DNA of 64,000 nucleotides from positions 1,736,001 to 1,800,000 of the forward strand of contig CAUVYA020000002.1 in assembly GCA_963556045.3 (NCBI GenBank), given 5' to 3'. Made by a program: the position numbers and the translations under genes. The notes under the pieces were generated by a model. That model had not been told where the DNA came from. It worked only from the letters and a program-made list of their open reading frames with translations, and ran no database searches. Shown here piece after piece: positions 9,327-17,683 of the stretch. This DNA comes from UBA4781 sp963556045 (GTDB lineage: Bacteria > Chloroflexota > Anaerolineae > Anaerolineales > Anaerolineaceae). Every line of letters begins with the position of its first letter. Within the stretch, counting starts at the first letter, position 1.

Positions 9327-10214
9327 TTACCAACCGCGGTCAGCGATCAGATCTTGCTGCGGGATATCAGAAACCTGGCGACCCACCATGGGTTCCCCTA
9401 AATTTCGACTGATTTCTGCCAGGATCTTCGGATCATTATAGTGTGTCGTGGCTTTGACGATAGCAGCGGCACGTTTTGCCGGATCACCTGATTTAAAGAT
9501 ACCGGAACCGACAAAAACACCATCCACGCCCAACTGCATCATCAATGCTGCATCTGCCGGTGTGGCGATGCCGCCGGCAGCAAAATTGACAACTGGAAGA
9601 CGACCTAATGTACGTGTTTCGAGCAGCAATTCGTATGGTGCGCCAAGCTCTTTGGCAAATGCCATCACTTCTTCTTCGGGGAGATTTTGCAATTTTCGAA
9701 TATCGCCCAGCACTCTGCGCGCATGGCGGACCGCTTCGACCACATCTCCAGTGCCAGCTTCGCCCTTTGTACGAATCATGGCAGCTCCTTCGCCAATACG
9801 GCGCAGGGCTTCACCAAGGTTGCGACAGCCGCACACAAAAGGAACCTTGAACAGGTTTTTATTGATATGGTGTTCCTCGTCGGCAGGCGTTAGAACTTCC
9901 GATTCGTCAATATAATCTATGCCGAGAGCTTCAAGAATTTGTGCTTCAACAAAGTGTCCAATGCGAGCCTTAGCCATAACCGGGATAGAAACCGCATCCA
10001 TGATCTTCAAGATCAGTTCAGGATCGCTCATGCGGGCTACACCGCCCTGTGCACGAATATCTGCCGGAACGCGTTCCAGTGCCATGACAGCCACTGCGCC
10101 TGCATCTTCGGCAATTTTAGCGTGTTCAGGGGTTACAACATCCATAATAACGCCGCCTTTAAGCATTTGAGCAAGACCAATTTTCAGCTTCAAGGTGCCT
10201 TTTTCAGCTACCAT
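9327..10214 (-). CDS. pdxS: Pyridoxal 5'-phosphate synthase lyase subunit
   Basis: 295 residues from the ATG at 10214. I chose this start because a GGAGG sequence lies 9 bases upstream and because the family begins at this point (EKGTLKLKIGLAQMLKGG); a longer frame to 10256 exists but lacks family support. PdxS condenses ribose 5-phosphate, glyceraldehyde 3-phosphate and ammonia to PLP. The active-site lysines lie in the VMAKARIGH and IRTKGEAGTG segments. It is the first gene of the pdxST run and starts about 100 bases from the parS pair. Confidence 0.97.
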   Translation of the reverse strand: MVAEKGTLKLKIGLAQMLKGGVIMDVVTPEHAKIAEDAGAVAVMALERVPADIRAQGGVARMSDPELILKIMDAVSIPVMAKARIGHFVEAQILEALGIDYIDESEVLTPADEEHHINKNLFKVPFVCGCRNLGEALRRIGEGAAMIRTKGEAGTGDVVEAVRHARRVLGDIRKLQNLPEEEVMAFAKELGAPYELLLETRTLGRLPVVNFAAGGIATPADAALMMQLGVDGVFVGSGIFKSGDPAKRAAAIVKATTHYNDPKILAEISRNLGEPMVGRQVSDIPQQDLIADRGW

Positions 10215-10317
10215 AGTAGAAAACCTCCAATAACCAGAAATACTGACTGCAACCACATTCTACCACGCATGCAATGTATGAACGCCAGCAAAGTCCTGGT
10301 GATTCATCCTGGCTTGA

Positions 10318-10333
10318 TGTTTCACGTGAAACA
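10318..10333. promoter_or_regulatory. parS: parS site 1 (ParB-binding)
   Basis: TGTTTCACGTGAAACA is a perfect match to the 16-bp consensus palindrome bound by chromosomal ParB (Spo0J) proteins. It sits in the intergenic region between divergent pdxS and an ABC-transporter gene. Such sites cluster around the replication origin in most bacteria and nucleate the ParB segregation complex. Confidence 0.95.
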
Positions 10334-10356
10334 TAGGGACGGGAGGAAAAATATTT

Positions 10357-10372
10357 TGTTTCACGTGAAACA
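10357..10372. promoter_or_regulatory. parS: parS site 2 (ParB-binding)
   Basis: A second perfect copy of TGTTTCACGTGAAACA, 39 bases centre to centre from the first. The pair makes a chance occurrence very unlikely. No parA or parB gene is in the window. This copy overlaps the place where the -35 element of the downstream plus-strand gene should lie. Confidence 0.95.
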
Positions 10373-10392
10373 TGGGATTTTCTAAATGGTTA

Positions 10393-10398
10393 TATAAT
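10393..10398 (+). promoter_or_regulatory. Likely -10 element of the ABC exporter operon
   Basis: A consensus TATAAT stands 30 bases before the ATG at 10423, which itself has an AAAGGAGAG ribosome-binding site. The matching -35 position falls at about 10370-10375, at the edge of the second parS site, and is not close to consensus. Confidence 0.5.
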
Positions 10399-10422
10399 TG
10401 ATGGGTTCTTATAAAGGAGAGT

Positions 10423-11361
10423 ATGAAGATTATTGATTTTCAACATGTCGCATTTCAATATGACGGCGGTTTTGCGCTGCAAGATGTCAGTTTTCAAGTT
10501 GAAAAAGGGGAGATTTTTGCATTATTGGGTCCTAATGGAGCAGGAAAAACCACCACGATTCGCCTGTTGAATGGCTTGCTGCGAGCATCCAGCGGAGAAA
10601 TCTGTGTGGTGGGATGCGATCCCCTCAAAGATGGGATCGTTGTTCGTGGGAAAACGGGTGTTTTAACGGAAACGCCTGCTTTGTATGAGAGACTCACTGC
10701 CATGGAGAATATGCAGTTCTTCGGTGCTTTAAATGGGATGGATCCTGTTGACCTGAAAGCGCGCATTGCGGAACTGCTGGATTATTTTGATCTAACAGAA
10801 CATGCTGACCAGCGCGTAGGAACGTACAGCCGAGGGATGCGCCAGCGCCTGGCAATAGCCCGTGCCCTGCTGCACCGACCGGAACTGCTCTTTCTGGATG
10901 AGCCAACCTCGAATCTGGATCCTGAGATTGCAAGGCAGGTGCAGGATCTGATCATGCGGGTAAAGAAGGAAGAGGGATGCAGTGTTGTGGTCTGCACCCA
11001 TCGCCTTCACGAGGCGGAACAGATTTGTGACAGGGCGGCGATCATGCATGAAGGAAAACTGCTGGCGCAGGGGACGCTTGCTGAATTACGCGAAGCAGCT
11101 GGAATGAAAAAACGGGTCCGTTTTAGCCTGTGTAATAACCTGGCGCAGCAGGTTTGGCAGCGTTTGCTCGCCGAGCCATTTGTAGAAGAAGGGGAAAAGA
11201 ACAGCGTTGATACGTTCACGCTGGTTGTGGATGATTATGCCTCCGTTCCTGAAGCAATCAGGTGGTTGGTTCAGCAGAATATCGATATCCTGTCGGTATC
11301 GCCTCTGCAGCCATCGTTAGAAGAGGTATATTTTTGGCTGCAGCACCAGGTGGAGGCTTAA
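10423..11361 (+). CDS. ABC transporter ATP-binding protein (NatA-like)
   Basis: 312 residues. Walker A GPNGAGKT is at 36-43, an SRGMRQRLAIARAL signature helix follows, then Walker B LLFLDEPTSNLDP and an H-loop in CTHRLHEAEQ. The C-terminal about 90 residues form the accessory domain seen in NatA/CcmA-type exporters. It should power the membrane protein encoded one base downstream. The substrate is unknown. The gene lies immediately downstream of two parS sites. Confidence 0.92.
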   Translation: MKIIDFQHVAFQYDGGFALQDVSFQVEKGEIFALLGPNGAGKTTTIRLLNGLLRASSGEICVVGCDPLKDGIVVRGKTGVLTETPALYERLTAMENMQFFGALNGMDPVDLKARIAELLDYFDLTEHADQRVGTYSRGMRQRLAIARALLHRPELLFLDEPTSNLDPEIARQVQDLIMRVKKEEGCSVVVCTHRLHEAEQICDRAAIMHEGKLLAQGTLAELREAAGMKKRVRFSLCNNLAQQVWQRLLAEPFVEEGEKNSVDTFTLVVDDYASVPEAIRWLVQQNIDILSVSPLQPSLEEVYFWLQHQVEA

Positions 11362-11362
11362 T

Positions 11363-12187
11363 ATGGACTTAAAAAAGATCATGGTTATCGCCCGCAAGGA
11401 TATTCTGGAAGTAAGGCAAAACAAAGCTGCCTTTCTTCCAATGATGATTGTTCCTCTCATTTTTATCGTTTTGATCCCGTTGTTGATCACGCTGGTGCTT
11501 CCCAGCATTGGCGGCGCGGTGGATGATTTCACCAGTGATCCGGATATGCAGGTATTTTTTAATAATATGCCGACACAAATCAAAAGTATCCTTGACGGAT
11601 TGGATCCTACCCAGACCATGATCGTGACCATGCTGGGATATGTGTTTGCTCCCATGTTCTTGATCGTTCCCCTGATGTTTGCGACCACCATTGCGGCGGA
11701 ATCCTTCGCGGGTGAAAAAGAGCGAAAAACACTGGAGGCGCTCCTGTATCTGCCCATCAGTGACCAGGAATTATTCATGGGAAAAGTGATGGCGGCGGCG
11801 ATACCGGCTGTGTTGATCACCTGGTTGTGTTTTGTGCTCTATACGATTATTGTTAATGTAGTTCCTTACTCTTATTTTGGCAGAGTATGGTTTCCGCTGC
11901 CGGTTTGGTGGTGGTTGATCTTCTGGGTGACGCCTGCCCTGGTCGCAATGAGTATTTCGCTAACGGTGTTGATTTCTACCAGGGTACAGACATTCATGGG
12001 AGCCTATCAGACCAGTTCCTCGGTCGTTCTGGTGGTGGTGGTATTTTTCATCGGACAGATGACCGGTGTATTGTTTCTGAGTCCGCGAGTGGCTTTTATT
12101 ATTGGGATAGGATTCTGGGTATTGGCAGCTCTCGTCGGTTACATTGCGGTTGGATCATTCAACAGGCAAAAATTAATGACGGATTAA
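11363..12187 (+). CDS. ABC-2 type permease
   Basis: 274 residues with six predicted membrane helices, typical of ABC-2 permeases. A helix at 25-45 is followed by an extracytoplasmic loop, an AAESFAGEKERKTLEALL coupling segment near 113-130, and four further helices to the end. The coupling motif ExxxGxxxxL is the family hallmark. It starts 1 base after the ATPase stop and is followed 16 bases later by a deacetylase-like lipoprotein, which suggests an envelope-related export unit. The substrate cannot be read from the sequence. Confidence 0.9.
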   Translation: MDLKKIMVIARKDILEVRQNKAAFLPMMIVPLIFIVLIPLLITLVLPSIGGAVDDFTSDPDMQVFFNNMPTQIKSILDGLDPTQTMIVTMLGYVFAPMFLIVPLMFATTIAAESFAGEKERKTLEALLYLPISDQELFMGKVMAAAIPAVLITWLCFVLYTIIVNVVPYSYFGRVWFPLPVWWWLIFWVTPALVAMSISLTVLISTRVQTFMGAYQTSSSVVLVVVVFFIGQMTGVLFLSPRVAFIIGIGFWVLAALVGYIAVGSFNRQKLMTD

Positions 12188-12203
12188 TGAATGTGAGGTA
12201 CAG

Positions 12204-13835
12204 ATGAAAAAAAATGGGAGAACTGCCCGACCATGGAAAGCACTATTGAGTGTGCTTTTCCTGTCAGGCATTATTCTTGGTTGCAGCAAACCACAGGTGC
12301 CCAGGGTAAATCAAATTGAGATATCTCAAGCTGGCGCGTCTTCTGTCGATGTGACGGATGCGGCTGCCGCAACGAAGCAAGTAGTGGTTTTTTATGATGA
12401 TGACCCCGCCGACCAATGGAATTACGGAAAATTGTATGCCGGTATGGTGGAAAATCTGCTGGGGCATTTTAATACAGAAGTGACGGTGATGGACGCGGCA
12501 GCGTACAGCCCCGGCTTACTGGCTGATTTTGCTGCCGGTATCTATATCGGAAATATATACGATTACCCTCTCGGAGAAGATTTTTTGCGGGATGTGTTGA
12601 AGTCAGAAAATCCATTTCTCTGGATGAATGCCAATGTATGGCAGCTTTTTACCCAGAAAGAATGGGGCGCTGCTGAAAAATATGGGTTTGAGTACGTGGA
12701 AGCGGAAATTGTCAATCCGGATGTAAAGATCATCTATAAAGGGCGGGAATTACCACGACTGGAATCGGATGTTTATTTCAATCTGGTGACCATTGAAACA
12801 GGATCAGGATGTGAAGAGCTGGCGTCTCTTCAGTTCGGTGACAATTCAAAGCAGCCCTATGCCATTCGCTGTGAGAATTTTTACTACATCACCCATAACC
12901 CGATGGCGAACTTTTATGCCAGTTACCTGGTTTTCGCTGATCTGCTGCATGACTTGTTGGGAACCGATGCAGTAGAAACACATCGGGCGCTGGTGCGATT
13001 TGAAGACCTGACTCCCGGCAATGTGAATTATGATGTGGTGCGTGAGCAGGTGGATTTTCTTTATAAAAAGGGAATTCCTTTTTCATTTGGCGTCATCCCT
13101 GTGAATACGGACCCGGAGGGTATCTGGGGAGAGCCGGGTAAAACAGTCTATCTTTATGAAGACTTTATGCTGCAAGATCTCATCCAATACATGATCGAGC
13201 ACGGTGGCACTCCCATTATGCACGGATACACTCATCAGTATGATTCCATCACCGGAGTGGATTATGAATTCTGGGACGGCGAGTTGGATACTCCTTTCCC
13301 GGAGGATGACTATACCTGGGCTTCGGGACGGATTGCGGCGGGCATTGAACAATATGAAAAAGCGCTTGGGTATGCACCTGTTGTCTGGGAGACACCCCAT
13401 TATTCAGCCTCTCCCAATACCTATTATGCGCTTGGTGCCAATTTTGATGTCATCTATGAACGCATCATGGTCTTCAACGACTTGACCGTGATTGACGATA
13501 CAACACATGTGGATTATTCAAAGATCCCTTATGTGACACAAACATTTCCATATCAGATTTTTAATTCGATCTATGGATTACGCATCCTGCCTGAAAACCT
13601 GGGATATCTGGAAGAAGGCGGGGAGGACGAATTTGGCGTTCCGCCTACGCCAGCAGGCAAAATTGAATTAGCCGCTATGTATTCTGTGGTAAGGGATGGA
13701 GTGGTCTCGTTTATGTTCCACCACTGGCAGCCCTCGCAAGATTTCTTTGATACCATTAACGGGATCGAAGAGATCGGTTATACATTTGTAGGGGTGGATG
13801 AATTATTACAGGATGCCCCACCCTTGTGGAAATAG
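12204..13835 (+). CDS. DUF2334 polysaccharide-deacetylase-like lipoprotein
   Basis: 543 residues. A signal peptide ends with a lipobox-like IILGC (Cys27). Residues about 60-240 form a leading domain, and residues about 250-540 match DUF2334, a NodB-like (beta/alpha) deacetylase fold: ALVRFEDLTPG opens the first strand, and MHGYTHQYD and WETPHYSAS carry the probable metal-binding Asp/His positions. I infer an extracytoplasmic carbohydrate deacetylase or a catalytically drifted relative. It ends at a strong shared terminator and is probably cotranscribed with the ABC exporter. Confidence 0.85.
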   Translation: MKKNGRTARPWKALLSVLFLSGIILGCSKPQVPRVNQIEISQAGASSVDVTDAAAATKQVVVFYDDDPADQWNYGKLYAGMVENLLGHFNTEVTVMDAAAYSPGLLADFAAGIYIGNIYDYPLGEDFLRDVLKSENPFLWMNANVWQLFTQKEWGAAEKYGFEYVEAEIVNPDVKIIYKGRELPRLESDVYFNLVTIETGSGCEELASLQFGDNSKQPYAIRCENFYYITHNPMANFYASYLVFADLLHDLLGTDAVETHRALVRFEDLTPGNVNYDVVREQVDFLYKKGIPFSFGVIPVNTDPEGIWGEPGKTVYLYEDFMLQDLIQYMIEHGGTPIMHGYTHQYDSITGVDYEFWDGELDTPFPEDDYTWASGRIAAGIEQYEKALGYAPVVWETPHYSASPNTYYALGANFDVIYERIMVFNDLTVIDDTTHVDYSKIPYVTQTFPYQIFNSIYGLRILPENLGYLEEGGEDEFGVPPTPAGKIELAAMYSVVRDGVVSFMFHHWQPSQDFFDTINGIEEIGYTFVGVDELLQDAPPLWK

Positions 13836-13862
13836 AATAAACGTTCTATACTGATAATGAAG

Positions 13863-13898
13863 AAAAAGCCTGGTGTTTAAATATGCGCCAGGCTTTTT
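13863..13898. terminator. Bidirectional intrinsic terminator
   Basis: AAAAAGCCTGG pairs perfectly with CCAGGCTTTTT around a 14-base loop. T-tracts occur on both sides, so it serves the lipoprotein gene ending at 13835 and the convergent gene ending at 13910. Confidence 0.9.
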
Positions 13899-13909
13899 AA
13901 TGTATCAAT

Positions 13910-16243
13910 TTAACCCTCGCGATCGGATTCCAGGAAACCAACCGCATAGCTTTTTTCTTCATCCATGATGATCTTCAAGTGATTATCTTTTCGATAATCT
14001 TTAATGGCAAGCAGCCTTAAATTTTGTTTCGTTTCTTCATCAACGTTTAGAAAATCACCGATGTGATTTGGGGCATGATAAAAGAACGATTTTTGAAAAG
14101 CGTTCTCCGGGTCATCTACCAATATCGCTAACGGGTAGATCTGTGCTTCAAGTAGATCCTGAAAAAAATGAGTTCCAAGAGAGGGTTCCGGTGCTGCACC
14201 GATATCCTTCCCAGAAAGTTCGATCAGGGCAGCTGTGTTGAAAATATCACTGTACGCAACCGGTACTCCCAGATCGGTGTTGGTGCTTCCCCATCTTCCC
14301 GGTCCGATCAATACGTACTGTTTTTCTTCCAGGATCGCATTCAACTGCCCGATGGATCTTGCCAGCTTGAAACGACCGGGTTCATCCAATTTGTAATATT
14401 CTTCAGGCGGGACAAATAACGCATAGCTGATGTTTTGCACGGTCCCCTGTGGCACCATGAAATATGTTGAGAATAAGATGTCTTTATCATCCAGATCGCT
14501 GGGTATCTGGCTGTCAACACTATCGGAGAGATGGCTCTGTGGTCTGCATTGCAAGATGGTGTATTGAATGGTAGGTTTTCCTGTTTCTTCTTCATCAATA
14601 TCAATAGTGAATTCCAGGTCTACCGGCGCGTTGTAGTTTTTCTCCAGTTTTTGCAGTATTTTACGCATGCTGGTTGCCAGATTGGTCTTGCGCAGCAATT
14701 CGTCAAAAGTTAAAACAATGCGCTGGCGGTCTTTTTCAAGCAAACGACTGTGCATGGGGGCAAAGTAACCATCTTCACGCAGCTGCGCAATGTATTTCAA
14801 CGGAAGGTAATCGCTATCAATCACATCATGAATGGGTAAGGTTTCAAATTCGTTTTTCTCGATATCGATGAGATCAACATACTTCTGGGAGCAGCGCTCG
14901 ACTGTTTGGAAATCAGGCATGGGGCGTAATAAAGGGTGGCTGAGCGCGATCAGCCGGGGATAATCATTCCCAACCCGGTCAACTGCTCGTGTACCCAATC
15001 CCCATACGATGCGAACGAAACCATCTTCTCGGCGTATCTGTGGTGCCCAGCGGTACAGGTTGCGGCTGAAAGCAACACCCGCCGCATCGGGCATGTAATA
15101 GTTGCCGAATCGCTCCCCCTCCACTTTCATGATCAGGATAGCCATACGTTCATCGTAATCCTGCAATCCCTTTTTACGACGGTACAGCAGCGCATTAGGA
15201 TTTAATGTGGAAGCCCAGACGCGCGTGATGGCTTCCGTCAGAGCAAGCAAATTTTCTTCATAGCTGCCCTGGTTGGGCAGGAAGAAGGAATCATACTTGC
15301 CGGCAAAGGAGGTGCCGAACGAATCTTCCAGCAAACTGGAGGAGCGTACGATCAGGGGTGAATCCCCGATATTGTGTAAGAGATCTTCCAATTTTTCAAG
15401 AATGTCGGTGGGAAAATTACCCTTCAAGAAATCATCCACGATCTTGGGATAATCTTCACGCATTAGTTCTTCGCTTTTATATTTCTGATCATTCCAGCGC
15501 TCAAAGCGGTTCATGGTGATGAAAGAGTACTGCTCGTTGGAACCGATGAAAAAATATTCCGGTTTCGATAACAGCGGTTTGAGGTCATCATCCAGCTCAT
15601 TTTCAAGGATGCGGTGCGCCAGCAGCATTCCGGCTGCTTTCCCACCGATGCGACCCGTCCCGATCTTGCGTTTGCGGATCTCGGAAAGGTCTTGAATGGT
15701 GAACCAGCGTTTTGCGATATTGATATAGGGCAGCTGGTCGCTGATCATGGTGCGGATGAGCACCACAATGGATTCTTCCAGATGGTGATAGTACTGCTTC
15801 TGTTCTTCCGCCGGTAAGCGCAGGATTGACCAGGCATGTTCGAATACCAGTTCCTGTGGAGCAAGCTCTGGATTGAAATCGATGGTGTGTTTATTGGTGT
15901 TGACGCCCTTTTCTACTAGAACACGAGTCACGATCTCCTGGAACAGGTCATAGGAAAAATGCTGGCTGAAGAGCAGGTCTGTGAGCTGGTCACGCACGCG
16001 AGTAGCACGCTTCTCCCAGATGTCTGCCGGTTCTTCGCCGACCGGATTGTTGACACCTTCGCGCCGCTGTGACTGGATGGCTTTTTCACGAACCTCACAT
16101 TCAAAATCAACCTGCGTGATGATATTGCGGCGAAATAACTCTTCACGCATTTTATGACGGATACGATCACTGAGAATAGGGTAATGCCCTATAGCCAGGG
16201 TGATGCTCATCAATCGATCGGTGGAATTAGAGAAATCCTGCAT
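13910..16243 (-). CDS. Stand-alone PEP/pyruvate-binding domain protein (PPDK/PpsA N-domain-like)
   Basis: 777 residues. The central region about 190-620 matches the ATP-grasp-like nucleotide-binding domain of PEP synthase and pyruvate phosphate dikinase: IGGKAAGM near 205, PLIVRSSSLLEDSFGTSFAGKYDSF near 300, and a closing ILQCRPQ segment. There is no phosphohistidine swivel domain and no PEP-utilising barrel, so a full PEP synthase reaction is not expected. The N-terminal about 180 residues and C-terminal about 150 are not recognised. Similar long proteins are known as conserved hypotheticals. It may be a phosphotransferase acting on another partner. Confidence 0.75.
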   Translation of the reverse strand: MQDFSNSTDRLMSITLAIGHYPILSDRIRHKMREELFRRNIITQVDFECEVREKAIQSQRREGVNNPVGEEPADIWEKRATRVRDQLTDLLFSQHFSYDLFQEIVTRVLVEKGVNTNKHTIDFNPELAPQELVFEHAWSILRLPAEEQKQYYHHLEESIVVLIRTMISDQLPYINIAKRWFTIQDLSEIRKRKIGTGRIGGKAAGMLLAHRILENELDDDLKPLLSKPEYFFIGSNEQYSFITMNRFERWNDQKYKSEELMREDYPKIVDDFLKGNFPTDILEKLEDLLHNIGDSPLIVRSSSLLEDSFGTSFAGKYDSFFLPNQGSYEENLLALTEAITRVWASTLNPNALLYRRKKGLQDYDERMAILIMKVEGERFGNYYMPDAAGVAFSRNLYRWAPQIRREDGFVRIVWGLGTRAVDRVGNDYPRLIALSHPLLRPMPDFQTVERCSQKYVDLIDIEKNEFETLPIHDVIDSDYLPLKYIAQLREDGYFAPMHSRLLEKDRQRIVLTFDELLRKTNLATSMRKILQKLEKNYNAPVDLEFTIDIDEEETGKPTIQYTILQCRPQSHLSDSVDSQIPSDLDDKDILFSTYFMVPQGTVQNISYALFVPPEEYYKLDEPGRFKLARSIGQLNAILEEKQYVLIGPGRWGSTNTDLGVPVAYSDIFNTAALIELSGKDIGAAPEPSLGTHFFQDLLEAQIYPLAILVDDPENAFQKSFFYHAPNHIGDFLNVDEETKQNLRLLAIKDYRKDNHLKIIMDEEKSYAVGFLESDREG

Positions 16244-16377
16244 ACAAAAAGGTCCTTGTTCTAGAATAAAAGGAAGCTCAAAGAAGAGTAAAGTGTCATG
16301 GAAGGATAGGAAAAGCTACCTTTTGTGTTGCGATTATAACAAAATGCTGATGGGAGATACGGTTACATAAGTCCCGA

Positions 16378-17505
16378 TTATCCGAGGTGCATTGGCATGA
16401 TTACATGCAGGTACGAATCATCCCCGACAGGACGGATCAATCCAGGTGTGTTATCGGCGTTGGTCTCAAGGATGGTGTTGGGTGTAGAGATCACGTCAAG
16501 AACATTGATCAAAAAACTGACGTTGAACGCGATCAGCAGATCTGGACCATCAATGTTTGCTTCGACCACCACTTCACCAGATCCGCGCTCCTCAGATTGA
16601 GTGGAAAATTCAACAATACCGGGACCCTGTTCCTGTGGTTGAATGTGCAGACGGATGACATTATTACTTTCGCGTGCGATGATCTCAGCCTGACGACAGG
16701 CTTTTTGGAATTCTAAGGTTGTGATCGTAGTGGTGGTTTTAAAAGTACGCGGGATGATGGCATTATAATCGGGGAATTTCCCATCGATCAATTGTGAAAC
16801 CACCTCGGCATCTTTCAAGTGAAAAATTACCTGCCCTCTTCCATCGGGAACGACCATGCTCACGGATTCATCGCCATTGGTGGCAATACGAGCCAGCTCG
16901 CTCAAAGAGCGGGCAGGGATAATAACCTTAACCGGCGTGGAAATGGGCGTGGAAAGAGAGGCTTTTTTAACGGAGATACGGAATCCATCGGTAGCTGCCA
17001 GACCGATCTCATTATTGCCAATTTCCATCATGACGCCCTGTAAAACCGGGCGTGCTTCATCAGAGGAAGCGGCAAAACTGACCTGCTGGATCATTTCTTT
17101 GAAATCGGCAATGTTCAATTCAACGCTGTTCTGCAGGTCTGGAACAGGCATGGGGGGAAATTCCTGCGCATCAATGCCCTTGATATCAAAGTTGGAAGCA
17201 CCGCTGTGAATATTCAGGGTTTGCGTGCGCGTATTCAACGTTAGTTCCACGTTATTTCCGGGGAGTGTTCCGATCAGATCAGAGAAGATGCGTGCAGGAA
17301 CGGTGATGGAACCTTCTTCCTGAATCTGTGCCCCGATCCATTTGGTAATTCCCAGTTCGAGATTGGTAGCGGATAATCTCAAACGACCTTCATCGGTCGC
17401 AAGTAAAATGTTATTTAAAACAGGCAGGGTACTCCGGGGAGATACAGCCCGGGTGACGATGCTGAGCCCATGGGCAAGTTGTTGCTGTGAGACGGTTAGT
17501 TTCAT
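16378..17505 (-). CDS. dnaN: DNA polymerase III beta subunit (sliding clamp)
   Basis: 375 residues, matching the three-domain clamp: an N-terminal MKLTVSQQQLAHGLSIV segment, the central domain (GVMMEIGNNEIGLAATDGFR near 160-180) and the C-terminal PVGDDSYLHVIMPMHL end. The ring tethers the replicase to DNA. A GGGAGGGAG ribosome-binding site precedes the ATG. It is not beside dnaA or recF in this window, unlike the classical dnaA-dnaN-recF order. I saw no obvious DnaA-box cluster around it. Confidence 0.97.
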   Translation of the reverse strand: MKLTVSQQQLAHGLSIVTRAVSPRSTLPVLNNILLATDEGRLRLSATNLELGITKWIGAQIQEEGSITVPARIFSDLIGTLPGNNVELTLNTRTQTLNIHSGASNFDIKGIDAQEFPPMPVPDLQNSVELNIADFKEMIQQVSFAASSDEARPVLQGVMMEIGNNEIGLAATDGFRISVKKASLSTPISTPVKVIIPARSLSELARIATNGDESVSMVVPDGRGQVIFHLKDAEVVSQLIDGKFPDYNAIIPRTFKTTTTITTLEFQKACRQAEIIARESNNVIRLHIQPQEQGPGIVEFSTQSEERGSGEVVVEANIDGPDLLIAFNVSFLINVLDVISTPNTILETNADNTPGLIRPVGDDSYLHVIMPMHLG

Positions 17506-17540
17506 GCGTTTACTCCCTCCCGGAATTATGGATTGTAAAA

Positions 17541-17569
17541 AGTATACAACGAGCGCACGTAATTTTCCA
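17541..17569 (-). promoter_or_regulatory. Likely dnaN promoter
   Basis: On the minus strand a TGGAAA (-35-like, 17564-17569) and a TATACT (-10, 17541-17546) are separated by 17 bases, ending about 35 bases upstream of the dnaN ATG. Confidence 0.5.
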
Positions 17570-17634
17570 GTCGCAGAAAAAGTATTTCAATGCGTATGAA
17601 TGTATTGTATCAAGGATATTGGTGAAAAAATAAA

Positions 17635-17663
17635 AAAGCCAGATGAATCTCTCATCTGGCTTT
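17635..17663 (-). terminator. Intrinsic terminator of glutamate dehydrogenase gene
   Basis: AAAGCCAGATGA and TCATCTGGCTTT pair perfectly around a 5-base loop. On the minus strand the stem is followed by a T-rich run, 20 bases after the stop codon. Confidence 0.9.
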
Positions 17664-17683
17664 AAATTACAGAAATCAGGTGT

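Noticed and set aside
16244..17683. A replication origin beside dnaN
   Set aside because: I saw no cluster of TTATCCACA-like boxes or an AT-rich unwinding element next to dnaN; the parS sites only indicate proximity.
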